A stretch of DNA of 64,000 bases, from positions 1,762,415-1,826,414 of the forward strand of contig JALMQS010000161.1 in assembly GCA_024734495.1 (NCBI GenBank), read 5' to 3'. The notes below the pieces were generated by a model that saw nothing but the letters and a program-made list of their open reading frames with translations, searched no databases and had not been told where the DNA came from. Source of the stretch: Forficula auricularia. Its lineage: Eukaryota; Arthropoda; Insecta; Dermaptera; Forficulidae. Every line of letters starts with the position of its first letter. Within the stretch, counting starts at the first letter, position 1. The position numbers were made by a program, and so were the translations under genes. Shown here piece by piece: positions 54,892-64,000 of the stretch.

Positions 54892-54938
54892 AGTCACTGA
54901 GGAAGTCAAAATAAATTGACGAAACATCTGACCCATTT
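54892..54938 (+). ncRNA. Hammerhead-like RNA, family B, copy 2 right
   Basis: GUCA, CUGAGGA, A, GUCAA with UUGAC, GAAA, C, AUC, UGAC. The full core is present and helix I GUCA/UGAC still pairs, although both strands differ from copy 1 (GCCA/UGGC). Helix III loses its C-G pair (C with A), and the cut triplet is AUC, which is permitted. Confidence 0.6.
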
Positions 54939-54991
54939 AATAAAAACTCTGCGTTTTAAATTTTGTCCAATTCTCTGCTATTCCTGTTATA

Positions 54992-55259
54992 ATTATTTGA
55001 GTTGTTAATAAATTTGTTTTTATTTCAAAATGGCAGTCGTCCCGTTGAAAATTGAACAATGTGAGGAAAACGCAAATTTTTCAAAATACAAAAAACTAAT
55101 TCCTAATAGAAATAGAAATTCAGGAAAATTTCTTCGTGAACACCATTTGGCAATCATTAAAAATTATTTTAAAAATCTATAAAGCAATACCTAACTCTAT
55201 TTTCGACTGAAATTGTTTTTTTTAATAAATTTCTTATGGTTGGAATTTTAAGAAAATTT
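54992..55259. other. Unassigned sequence
   Basis: No supported feature. Confidence 0.4.
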
Positions 55260-55610
55260 GAAAATCTTCAAGTTAAATCGTTCGAATGGAAATTTCGCTC
55301 TCTTCTAGGGGCTTTAGAAGTTAGTTGTAGGTTGTCGGAAGAGAGTTGTTTTCTTGCGTCCATCTTTTTCAGCCTCTATTGAAGCCTTAATTCAAGTTTG
55401 GCGTCGGACGATTTTATTGCGTTGGCGCTAATGGGTTCGCGCACTCATAACCCCGCGCTAATGGACAAGGGATGTTTCATATATTTAACAAGAGGGAGGC
55501 TGCCCAGCCCGCTCCAGCTCCAGCTCCAGCTACAGCTCCTCCAACTCCAAAAGGCCACCTGCCACCATTTTATTAGGATTGTTTTTTATTATTTTATCAC
55601 CATTATAGAA
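55260..55610. other. Non-repetitive island with (CAGCTC)n
   Basis: Balanced composition. A short CAGCTC repeat at 55511-55543 gives a Gln/Leu-rich frame, which is low complexity. Candidate regulatory or unrecognised exon. Not supported as a gene. Confidence 0.22.
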
Positions 55611-57170
55611 CATCTTCGAAAGTTTTAGCATATTTATTTATTTTAATAAACATTGATATATTTGTAATATTTTTAGCAACCACCCTCCGGCGACTACCCC
55701 CTTTTTTACCACGTTTTTTTTATCTAAACCCAATGATCCTTTCCTATATTTGCTTATTTAATGAATTTTTTCATCTCTCTTGTTAGAAAAGACCTGTTGC
55801 TCTTTATATTTTTAATTGAATTAAAATTATTTAACTGAAAAAATATTTAATAAAGATTTTATTAATGAAAATTAAATCATTTTATAATTAAAATACTTTA
55901 AATGCTTATAACATTTAACTATCTCTACTTGTTAAGTCTATGGTAGGTATATCCATTCAAAAATAATTGAATTGTTTCTGATAAAAAAAATAAGTTTTAA
56001 CATAACTATAAAATAGTCATTATAAAAAATTGCTTTTTTTTATTTTGTTCATTATTTTATAGTTCGATCTTTTTATTGAACGGCCAAGTTGTACTTTTCA
56101 AGTTTTAGACACAAAGAGCCATCTTTTGAGCTTGCTAAGAACTGTTTTATTTGGTGGGAGAATCAATTCCACAACTTGACCTCCAATATTAAAAAATATT
56201 AAATAAATTTATCTTTTCGTCATTAATAAATATACATAATAGAAGAATATTAAATATATAAAAATATATTAATTAATTTAATTAATATTATTTTTTAATA
56301 AATCAAAAAGTGATTTACGAAACTTTGTGCGGTCTAGAATCATCATATTAAAATGATTTATCACTTCCATTATTTGCTCTAATTCTAATTCAAAATTAAT
56401 CTCAAATGAATTCCCTTTGATTAAAAAACTATATATTAATTTGAAGAATTAAATATAATTAAATATTTAAAATTTTCAAACCCCAAAACAAAAATATAAT
56501 TAAAAGACTATATTTTATATGGCTAGTACTTATTTAACATGGAATTATTTACCTTATAGATCCAGGGACCTTAGGAGCGTCTAGTTAAAGAAAAAAATAA
56601 ATGTGCGACTCAGTAACTGGGGGATTTAGCCGACCCTGGAAAATTTTAATGGACCTCTCCAATGAATTTATTTTTTCGTTTGGTCATCATTCTCCCATGC
56701 CAAAAATTACTCAAGCCGGCCCCGATCTGACCGGCCCACCGAGAAAGGTTTTCGAGTCGACCCAGTCCGCCACTGCTTTGGCTGATAATATAATAGAAAA
56801 ATAAAGTTTAGCCGCCATTTTTTTTTCTTCACGTTTTAATTTCCAATTTAATAAATTATTTGAATGAATTTAAATTTTTAACCGGAATACATTTATTGGG
56901 TCGCTTGATTTCAATACGATAGTAATTTTTATTTTTTAATTATGATTGACCCAGAAGGAATACTATTAGTTTTCACGTGGAAGTAACTTCATGTATAATA
57001 CAATAATTTTTAAAAAATAGTCTCAATATCGACTCAAATTCATACAGTTCTAATAAGACAAACTTCTTCCTCTATTGGATAATAAAAATCAAATTGAAAA
57101 AAAAACAAACTAATACTGTTATTAAATCAAAAAACAAAAAAAAACAAAAAACACTTGATTAAATGTTATA
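55611..57170. other. AT-rich stretch, nothing recognised
   Basis: A mixed-composition patch at 56560-56810 carries a 67-codon frame without motifs. The rest is AT-rich. Confidence 0.4.
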
Positions 57171-57701
57171 TACAGCGAAACCCCTCAAATCAGAACTAAT
57201 TGGGGCTGTAGCCTCTCTAGTAGTACAATGTTTCAAACTATATAGTAACCATATAGTGCCTATATAGATTTCGATAATCTATATAGGCACTGTATAGTTA
57301 CTATAAGCATTGTGCTACTACTACTACTACGGATTTCAATTTGTTCGGATTAGCCGAAAGCAGCTTCGACAATTGAAGATAACTGATATCAAGTGAAAGG
57401 TTAAGTGATATTTTGTGTGTTTCTATTATTATTTCATTGTTTTTGCAAAGTGATTAACCTAAAGAATTTCAATAACCAACTTTTACCGTTTTTCCATCCT
57501 GGATGACATAAGTATGTAGACCCATTTACACTTTGTTAGGTATGCTAACTGTACTTCTTTGTTAATTTTTCAACTAATTATGTACAAAAAGGTTATAATG
57601 TAGAATACGTATATACATAATTGTTTTATGACTAAATAAATAAGTTTCTCTTTTTTGCGTTTGGATTTCCTGGGATTTCGGATTTGAGGGCTTTCACTGT
57701 A
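57171..57701. mobile_element. Tigger/pogo-like non-autonomous element
   Basis: Ends CAGCGAAACCCCTCAAATC and GATTTGAGGGCTTTCACTG, flanked by TA on both sides (57171-57172, 57700-57701), as for Tc1/mariner-pogo elements. GGATTTCAATTTGTTCGGAT is shared with the 60196-60531 copy. About 527 bp, no transposase left. A smaller palindrome is nested in its left part. Confidence 0.85.
57221..57330. repeat. Small nested palindrome
   Basis: TAGTAGTACAATGTTTCAAA and its near complement at 57305-57327 bracket CCTATATAGATTTCGATAAT, giving a 100-bp hairpin. Absent from the sister Tigger copy, so it inserted later. Confidence 0.65.
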
Positions 57702-58239
57702 GGTATATATACGATAGTTATTTTTGTTTTTTCAAAATAATTAATAATTTTTTTGCTTATATTTTTAATATAATTAAATTTAAATTTGTTATCAAATAAG
57801 TAAAAATATTATTCGTGTGTACTCAAGCTTATTAGTCATATCTTGGATTATACCTAATTCTAACTGACATTAATTCTTTCATTTAGTATTTTTAATTTTT
57901 TCTAATATTTGTTAATAGCAAATTGATCCCTTCTAAAATATATCTAATGTGATAAAAAACAAATCAACAACAACAACATCAACAACATTCAAGTTCAAGT
58001 TCTTAATTGATTCTCTCTCTCTTAATACAAGGCTATTTTATGATAATCTTAATTAATAAATGTTTATTCCTTAACTCGTGGATTGATCTCTAAGCTTTTT
58101 GCCTTCCATCAAAATAAACAGCCATTAGTGAACTAAAAGTTTAAGAGTCAGAACAGAAATTTGCTTTTAAAATTATTAAGATACTAAATTAGACTAAAGA
58201 TATAAAAAAAAAAGATATGGCCGAGGCTAAGTGGCCCAA
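57702..58239. other. AT-rich stretch, nothing recognised
   Basis: (CAACAA)n patch near 57965-57985. No other feature. Confidence 0.4.
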
Positions 58240-58640
58240 ATGGAAACTTGCTAACTTCGATCATTTCATCCAATTATTATTCCGTATGATTATATTTGAA
58301 GAATTAGCAAAGTGGTTGAGGGAGAGGGGATGAGACAGACAGACAGACCCACGGACAGACGGTCAGCCACCTGTCCCTCGTTTATCGATTGAGGTCCCAA
58401 GTTCAGATAAGATTTAATTGAGGCTGACTCATGACACGCAGGAGATACGGGGCTGAATAATGAAGACCCTCGCCCTCTCTCACACCAAAACCACCCCTTT
58501 GCGATGCCCTTCCACCCTCCAACCCCGATTGATATACATTATGGATGAGTGTGAACAAGAATAAAAAAAAACACTTGCACATGCATTGAGATCCTTTTGA
58601 AATCGAAACCGAATTTTTCTGTTTCACTGGATGCGGTTAG
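58240..58640. other. Non-repetitive island, candidate regulatory
   Basis: Balanced composition, (CAGA) run at 58331-58350, no repeat match. The 74-codon minus frame lacks motifs. Confidence 0.22.
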
Positions 58641-58980
58641 TGCTTTTTCAATTTATAAACAAATCTCCTTATTTGGTGAAACTATACTTAGGTAAGTAGC
58701 ATAAATGGGATATTTTCAAATGTATATTTAGGATATATATTTCTACATTCTATATTCCCGTGTATCTCTATCATTGAAAATGTTTATTATTCCTATTTAT
58801 ATGGAAATTATATACATTTATTATTTTACTAATGCACTAGCAAAATAAACTGTTATAAGGGATGAGCACAGTGATGAATTTACGCTTAGACACGTGAGTC
58901 CCGGGGGCAAAATTTTGGGGCGCTAAAATTTTAAGGACGCCAAATTTTATAGAGGCTCCTTCAAAATTTAAAGAACGATT

Positions 58981-59184
58981 AAAATGTAAAAATTTGGGGG
59001 TCGGGTAGGCTAGGCGGTAGCATGTCAGCCAGCTAACCAAGAGGACCCGAGTTCGAATCCGACTCGAGGCATCCGGCTAAAATCTGACCCCCGATGTAGA
59101 GACAAATTTAAATAACATAATTAGTATCGTAAATGGCTTATGGCTAGAAAGGCCGAAAAGCCAAGAAAAAAAAAATGTAAAAAT
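58981..59184 (+). mobile_element. SINE S1, full length
   Basis: Plus-strand S1: tRNA head with AGGCTAGGCGGTAGCATG and B box GAGTTCGAATCC, body AATCTGACCCCCGATG, 3' signature GGCTAGAAAGGCCGAAAAGC and A tail. Perfect 13-bp TSD AAAATGTAAAAAT at 58981-58993 and 59172-59184. Confidence 0.92.
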
Positions 59185-59189
59185 CGATT

Positions 59190-59560
59190 TGACTTAGTTT
59201 TGCTGTATATGTATGAACATATTTCAGTAAAGTATTTGTAATAATTGTTACAGTGTTAAACAAAAAGTGCCTGGAGCACCGAGCGATGCTCGGTAACTTT
59301 TTGCCTATAAATAGCTTAAGTTTCAAATTTCAAGGCTATGCGACTTACCGAAGACGAGATATGAACGATTAAAATATTTATTTTGCGACATGACTAATTT
59401 ACACCCTTTCTTTATTTCAATCGAATGATTAATTTATACACTACTAATAACTCATGAGACTTGATAAGCTCACCAATTCTTAGCGAAATCGTTAGAGCCG
59501 TTTTCGAGAAACCGATTATATATACAAGAATTGCTCGTTTAATATAATAAGATTATATCC
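59190..59560 (+). repeat. Repeat family N, longest copy
   Basis: A perfect hairpin ACCGAGCGATGCTCGGT (59278-59294) is followed by AACTTTTTGCCTATAAATAG. The copy ends GAGAAACCGATTATATATAC and AAGAATTGCTCGTTTAATAT. Fragments occur at 8770-9066, 19975, 20600-20700 and 28055-28095. The hairpin and tail arrangement hints at a Helitron-like end, but class is unproven. Confidence 0.5.
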
Positions 59561-59699
59561 ATTTATTATTTTACTAATGCACTAGCAAAATATTCTTTTA
59601 TAAGGGATGAGCAGTGATGAATTTACGCTTAGGCACGTGAGGCCCGGTAATATTATCTATACCCCAACAAACACTAAATAAGGAGGTAGGAAGGAGGAT

Positions 59700-59830
59700 T
59701 TCTATATGATTCCTTCATTGACTTTTTTGAACCCTGAAGATACTCCGAAACGTCGATGACAAAATGTTATAAACAGAAAATTTTTTCAATAAATACTCTT
59801 TTAATGGAAGTAGTCTCTTAATTATTTTTG
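59700..59830 (+). repeat. Hammerhead-like relic, family H
   Basis: CCCUGAAGAUACUCC, GAAACGUC, GAUGAC: core CUGAAGA, GAAAC and GUC are intact, but helix II has collapsed (no complementary strands between them). Followed by CAATAAATACTCTTTTAATG and an A-rich region as in other families. Confidence 0.5.
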
Positions 59831-60195
59831 GACTTCTTTACATCCAATCCTGAGCTGTACGCAATCAATTTTTATCGCAATAAACCCCCTTCGACATTTT
59901 TTTTGTTGATGAAAAATTCTCTGGGTATTCCCTGCGCAAATCCAGTGGACAGGCGATGGGACAGCACCCCCCCCCCTAAAGCATTGTATAACTAAATTTT
60001 TGATATGTTTATTTAAAACTATTGACCTAGTTATATGATTAAATTAGAAGAAGAAACTCTTCCCCTGATCCGTGTTTACCGAATTTTACAATCTGGAGAT
60101 TTTCAAGACCCAAGACCTATACACTCTGCATCTTCAAGATACAGAGCGGCCCTCTTGCGTCGCTTTCATTACATAAAATACAAAAAAAATACTAC

Positions 60196-60531
60196 CACTC
60201 ACATCCGAACTAATTGGGGCTGTAGCCTGTTCGGATTTCAATTTGTTCGGATTAGCAGAAAGCTGGTGGTTTGGATATCTTATTGAAGAAAATGGTTCTC
60301 TTTCTATCCTTGAGAAGCTAAAGAAAGTTAAAATAAAAGACGTTATTTAGTGGGTTGCAGAATCGTGACAAAATACAAGTGTGAACTTACTGCGGACAAC
60401 TTGGAAGAAGCTTTGGCCTAGCCTAGAGTTCGAGAAAACACCTACCCAAACTTAAATTTGTCAAAAAAAACTCGTTTGGATTTCCCGGGATTTCGAATTT
60501 CCGGGGTTCGGATTTGAGGGGTTTCACTGTA
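60196..60531 (+). mobile_element. Tigger/pogo element, truncated copy
   Basis: The right end GGATTTGAGGGGTTTCACTG (60510-60529) matches the element at 57173-57699, followed by TA. The left end is cut at ACATCCGAACTAATTGGGG. It keeps a piece of transposase (60272-60423) that the other copy has lost. Confidence 0.8.
60272..60423 (+). pseudogene. Tigger/pogo transposase, C-terminal fragment
   Basis: Translation GYLIEENGSLSILEKLKKVK, IKDVI, stop, WVAES, then after a frame change CELTADNLEEAWP-like sequence. The DVIxWVAESW...LTxxNLxxAWxK pattern is the C-terminal tail of Tigger/jerky-type DDE transposases. An in-frame stop near 60333 and a frameshift near 60370 show decay. The catalytic DDE residues lie upstream and are gone. 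Confidence 0.75.
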
Positions 60532-60899
60532 ATTGAATCCTCAGATTTTTCTAAAATTAATAAATAATTAAACAACAAACTATTAATTGAATAAACACTT
60601 AGATAAGATTATCACTATTCTAAACTTGGGTAATTTTTAAAATTATTCTTGTACTTGTAATACTTGAATAAATAATATAATTCTGTTCTATTTAAATTCA
60701 TAATACGATCCTTAATTCTACATAAATCTTTGTTTGTAGGTATTATTTAATTATGCTAATTTTTTATCATATTTTTGTTGACATTGTCTTTCTGCAGAGA
60801 CAAACATGAATAGCTGCTTTTGTAAATAAATTCACAAATATATTAATCTCTTTTTTGAAGTTTCAAATCCATTGTAGGCTCTACAATAAATAACTTAAA
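60532..60899. other. AT-rich stretch, nothing recognised
   Basis: No supported feature. Confidence 0.4.
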
Positions 60900-61400
60900 A
60901 TAAAGGACAAGAGGGGACCCACCCCCACTTTGTGAATGTCCATGGCTCGGGGTTAGTGATGAATGGTAATGGCCCCTAAAGTCCCGTCCCCCCTCGAGCC
61001 CTCTAACTACCCCGGGCTCAATTCGAAACCCACCCCTAGAAAGAGGAAGGTTGGTCTGGTATTCACAAAGCTATTGTATGCGACTCGGCGAGGTACAAAG
61101 CGTTCACCAATACCCACACACATACACACCCACACATGCACCCACTTGCTAATTATTACAGTTATAAATTAATTGTCATACTAATTACATAACTTGTAGA
61201 TTCGATTAAATACTCTGCTAGTGGTGAGAGGGTTAGAAATCCATTGGGGGTGGAAAAAGGGAACAAGGGGGTCGGTGGGGTGGGCAAAAGTTTGGCAGGG
61301 CTTATATCCAAGCCAAACTTGGTTGAATAATTCGCTTTAGCCTGGAATAAAAGCACAAACACAGGCACAATATTATTTATACATACTGGAAGTCCCTAGG
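60900..61400. other. Non-repetitive GC-richer island, candidate regulatory
   Basis: Balanced composition (CCCGTCCCCCCTCGAGCCC), TTGCTAATTATTACAG and TTAATTGTCATACTAATTAC homeodomain-type words, and a CA-rich microsatellite at 61113-61143. Two short frames without motifs. Confidence 0.3.
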
Positions 61401-61779
61401 CCCCTCTACTTATACTAAAATTCACTCTTTGAGGTAGATTTTTTCGGGCTCAAACTCAAACTCGCCAAACTTTGATTAAATTATCGTTAACATTATATAA
61501 TATTTTCATTCCCGGATTAATTTAATATTCAATTTTAGTTTTGGAATTCACTTTGAATAGATTCTCTTAAAAAACATCAACCATCCATCCAGTCCAGCCT
61601 AATAGAATTTAATCTCATAAAATTATTTATAGAAGTATATTTTAATATAATATTAGAAGTCGGGGAGAGAGAAAGAGAGAGAAAGTGTTTTGTTATTGTT
61701 TTAATAAAACCACATAATGTAATTTTGATCTATTGATTTAAAATTGAAAGATAAATAAAGTTTAATTGAAAAGATTCTG
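61401..61779. other. Unassigned sequence
   Basis: GAGAGAGAAAGAGAGAGAAA at 61665-61684. Nothing else. Confidence 0.4.
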
Positions 61780-61965
61780 TTTTAGCAGAGTTGTTGATTC
61801 ATAAAGAGCATTCAATGAGATTGTCCTCTGATTGATTCAAATAAACATATACATATATTATACATACACACATAAATATTAACGAATATAAATATGTGTA
61901 CCTATATATAATTTATTTGTTAGAGTCTATAGCTTCGAATGTTTGACCTTCATCAGTCTTTAAAT
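61780..61965 (-). mobile_element. R2 element copy with family-A hammerhead relic
   Basis: AGAGTTGTTGATTCATAAAG, GAGATTGTCCTCTGATTGAT and CAAATAAACATATACATATA are R2 body. 61914-61962 on the minus strand reads AGA, CUGAUGA, AGGUC, AAACAUUC, GAAGC, UAUA, GAC. The CUGAUGA core is intact but GAAA is GAAG and the cut triplet is GAC, so it is inactive. Confidence 0.6.
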
Positions 61966-62154
61966 TAGAAATATTTTATTCCTTATTTATCTTGGATTCA
62001 ATTACCCGATTCAGTGGCGTATTTTATTTGCCCCCGTCCCCGAAATGTAAAACAAGTATTAAAAAATTAAGATAAACAAAGGTAGTTCCTGATTAAAGAA
62101 AAATTTAATGAAAAAGCACTTGTTTTTAAATATTTTTACTTTCATTAGTACTCG

Positions 62155-62392
62155 ATAAAGTAAGGGACCCAAAATTAGACACCTTAAAACATTTGTGTTT
62201 ACAATGGTGGAAAATTGGCCCCAAATTCTGTCTGCTGCAATTCCATCGCCTTCTGAACAATATTTCAAAGAGTGGCCAACATAACATAAAGAATTTGGGG
62301 CCTATTTGCGCTTATTTTAAACACGTGTGTTTTGGGGTGTCCTCTTTGAGGGATATGTTCTGGGGTGTCCACTTTTGGGTCACTTACTTTAA
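62155..62392. mobile_element. MITE with TAAAGTAAGGGACCC ends
   Basis: Left end TAAAGTAAGGGACCCAAAAT and right end TTTTGGGTCACTTACTTTA are complementary over about 28 bp, with GACACC/GGTGTCC continuing inward. About 236 bp. The right side contains a second GGGGTGTCC block, suggesting a short internal duplication. Class not assigned. Confidence 0.65.
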
Positions 62393-62429
62393 ATTATTAT
62401 ATATATTTTTAAACTTTTTGAAAATAAAT

Positions 62430-62511
62430 GTAGTAAAATATTTGAATAACGACTCTGGGCGACCCAAAGAATATGTGTCGTGAACCATAGGTTAAGAACC
62501 CCCCCCCCCCC
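62430..62511. repeat. hAT terminal fragment
   Basis: TGTCGTGAACCATAGGTTAA, GAACCCCC with a C12 run resembles the terminal region of hAT elements (GGTTAAGAACCCCTG). The opposite end is not found. Confidence 0.45.
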
Positions 62512-62574
62512 AAAAAAAGCCAAATATTGAAACGCCCTCGAAATGAAAACCTATTTCCGCCACCGACCCGATTG

Positions 62575-63484
62575 TAAGGGTGCTTTTTTTAGAGGTATAG
62601 AAACTTCGAATTGAAATAAAACACAAGAAAATCGTTTATGTCCATCAATTTGGCTTTATTGGAAGGATAATTTTATGCCATTAATGTTTAAATATGATTT
62701 CGGGCATGTGGCCGCCGCGGCTGGCTCGAATAAATCCAATTCTACAGGTCCAATTTTCAACCACTTTTTCGAGCATATGGGGCCGTATGTTGGCAATAAC
62801 GCCACGAATGTTGGCTACGTCAACAAGCAAAATTGCCGCATTTGGAGTGAAGAGAATCCACATGAGACCCTTGAGACGCCATTACATCCACAAAAACTGA
62901 CTGTTTGGTGTGCTCTATGGGCTGGTGGAGTCATTGGGCCATACTTCTTCCGAAATAATGCTGGAGAGTCAGTTACCGTTAATGGAGACCGGTATAGAGC
63001 CATGATAACCGACTATTTTGTTCCCGAATTGGATGGCATGAATGTGGATGAGTTGTGGTTCCAACAAGACGGCGCTACATGCCACACAGCGCACGTCACA
63101 TTCGATGAGCGCATAATTTCGCGGAATGGACCTGTCAATTGGCCACCAAGATCGTGTGATTTGACACCATTGGATTATTTTCTTTGGGGATATGTGAAGT
63201 CGCTCGTCTACGCCAACAAACCAGAAACGTTAGGGGACTTGGAAGCCAACATTCGTGGCGTTATTGCCAACATACGGCCCCATATGCTCGAAAAAGTGGT
63301 TGAAAATTGGACCTGTAGAATTGGACCCACTCGAGCCAGCCGCGGCGGCCACATGCCCGAAATCATATTTAAACATTAATGGCATAAAATTATCCTTCCA
63401 ATAAAGCCAAATTGATGGACATTAAAACGATTTTCTTGTGTTTTTATTTCAATTCGAAGTTCTATACCTCTAAAAACACCCCTA
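62575..63484 (+). mobile_element. Mariner element with inverted 3'-end duplication
   Basis: A 906-bp element (62577-63482) flanked by TA. The left 239 bp (62577-62815) is an inverted copy of the right 238 bp (63245-63482), including the last about 45 transposase codons and 3' UTR. The true 5' end, terminal repeat and N-terminal coding region are gone. Because both ends now carry the same 3' terminus, the element has very long inverted ends and might still be bound by transposase in trans. Confidence 0.88.
62816..63379 (+). pseudogene. Mariner transposase, rearranged
   Basis: Genuine transposase begins at YVNKQNCRIWSEENPHE. It continues through LTVWCALWAGG, the second catalytic Asp in FQQDGATCH (63068-63070), the third Asp in WPPRSCDLTPLDYFLWG (63173-63175) and ends ASRGGHMPEIIFKH at 63379. 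The frame is open from 62675, but the first 47 codons are antisense of the element's own 3' end. The helix-turn-helix DNA-binding domain and the first catalytic Asp are missing, so the protein is inactive. Spacing between the last two Asp is 34 residues. Related arthropod sequences I recall have about seven more residues before ERIISRNGP, so a small internal deletion is possible. Confidence 0.9.
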
Positions 63485-63629
63485 TATATAGATAAATTCA
63501 TCTTGTTGTTATATCAAGTTAGAACTACACAGCACACAATTCTTATTTATATAATAATCAACAAATAGCATAGATAATGAAACTAAAGTAGAGTGGGTGG
63601 AAAACTACCCCGATGTCTAGTTTTATTGT
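63485..63629. other. Unassigned sequence
   Basis: No supported feature. Confidence 0.4.
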
Positions 63630-63800
63630 TACGATAAAAGACTGATGAGAAAAGTCAAACTATTAAAAAATATAGTCTGTAAAAAATAAATTATATATAA
63701 GTATACATATTTATATTTGGTATAAGGTTATTTACATCAAACTGAGAGAACCTCAATGAGTTCTCTTTATGAGAAATAAAGTGCTTAACGATTCAAATCA
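63630..63800 (+). repeat. R2 element copy, inverted, with hammerhead relic
   Basis: AGACUGAUGAGAAAAGUCAA, ACUAUUAAAAAAUAUAGUC and UGUAAAAAAUAAAUUAUAUA follow family A on the plus strand with an intact CUGAUGA but no GAAA. TTATTTACATCAAACTGAGA and ATGAGTTCTCTTTATGAG complete the R2 body in reverse. Confidence 0.5.
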
Positions 63801-64000
63801 CTCAATTTGCAATTGTTTTTTAAGCGATGTGAGTATTTCAAAAATCTCTTGCAAATATACAGCTAGTGGATTTATTTTATTTTTTTATTATAGCCCATCA
63901 GTAATTATAGATAAGTAATAATAAAAAAGTAAATAATTAAAAAATATAATTAATAACTACGAATACATTTAATGTAATGTAGATTAAATTTAAAATAGCA
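63801..64000. other. AT-rich stretch, nothing recognised
   Basis: No supported feature. Confidence 0.4.

Larger units (their letters stand above)
54657..54991. mobile_element. Fold-back element with facing hammerheads, family B, copy 2
   Basis: Ends AGGAATAACAGGGAATT and complement, arms of about 125 bp with AGAATGATAAAACAAGAAAA, loop about 85 bp. The outer parts equal copy 1 (13069-13290), but the inner arms are longer. Confidence 0.8.
58811..59643 (+). repeat. Direct repeats about 734 bp apart
   Basis: A roughly 95-bp block (TTTATTATTTTACTAATGCA; AAGGGATGAGCA; GATGAATTTACGCTTA(G)) occurs at 58811-58905 and 59545-59643. The enclosed interval holds a SINE and a copy of repeat N. This could be a segmental duplication or terminal repeats of an unrecognised element, but no LTR ends (TG...CA) or primer-binding site were seen. 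Confidence 0.6.

Noticed and set aside
55500..55600. Leu/Gln-repeat protein
   Set aside because: Translation of a short CAGCTC repeat without any flanking coding signal.
58811..59643. LTR retrotransposon
   Set aside because: Direct repeats lack TG...CA ends, no primer-binding site or polypurine tract was seen, and the interior is a SINE plus a non-coding repeat.
62193..62483. 96-codon plus-strand open frame
   Set aside because: Runs through the arms of the MITE at 62155-62392 and into a hAT end. No protein similarity seen.
1..64000. Penelope reverse transcriptase or GIY-YIG endonuclease, CRISPR array, rRNA
   Set aside because: Looked for because of the hammerheads and as general checks. 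No supporting sequence was found on either strand.

Overview
The window looks like a transposon-dense, AT-rich stretch of an invertebrate nuclear genome, most likely an arthropod. The evidence is long intron-less low-GC DNA, mariner, hAT, Tigger/pogo, Helitron, LINE and tRNA-derived SINE remains, many short palindromic elements, and no bacterial gene structure. No exon of a host gene could be recognised. The species cannot be named from the sequence. The window is either intergenic or lies inside a very large intron.

The only protein-coding traces are broken transposase or reverse-transcriptase genes. These are: a mariner C-terminal fragment (2107-2448, +); a LINE C-terminal fragment (5898-6262, -) inside a Helitron; a hAT transposase C-terminal fragment with a frameshift (16405-16690, -); a Tigger/pogo fragment with a stop (60272-60423, +); and a mariner gene whose 5' part was replaced by an inverted copy of its own 3' end (62577-63482).

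The most striking feature is a large set of minimal hammerhead-ribozyme-like sequences: a CUGANGA core, a short helix II, then GAAAC and GUC with almost no helix III. About ten families and more than twenty loci occur in 64 kb. They are often present as two copies facing each other inside a long palindrome. The best is at 13187-13238 (+), with a complete core and a perfect 10-bp helix I. Others with good cores are at 1840-1893 (-), 4474-4519 (-), 23388-23429 (+), 50065-50100 (-) and 50150-50190 (+). Known relatives are the short-stem-III hammerheads carried by Penelope-like elements and animal retrozymes. No Penelope reverse transcriptase or GIY-YIG domain is seen here.

The rest is a nested mosaic. 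Insertions within insertions can be ordered by target-site duplications (TSDs): a SINE in a SINE (30779-31189), a palindrome in a hAT (14213-15058), a Harbinger-like MITE in an unclassified repeat (44505-45290), a LINE in a Helitron (5651-6500), a SINE in a palindrome (3541-4200), a SINE in a CAGTG-ended transposon (38394-39369), and a palindrome inside a hammerhead locus (53066-53655). Between them lie about a dozen GC-richer, non-repetitive islands of 240-1000 bp with homeodomain-type TAATTA cores. These are the best candidates for host cis-regulatory DNA, but that is inference. The remaining spacers are AT-rich and show nothing I can name.
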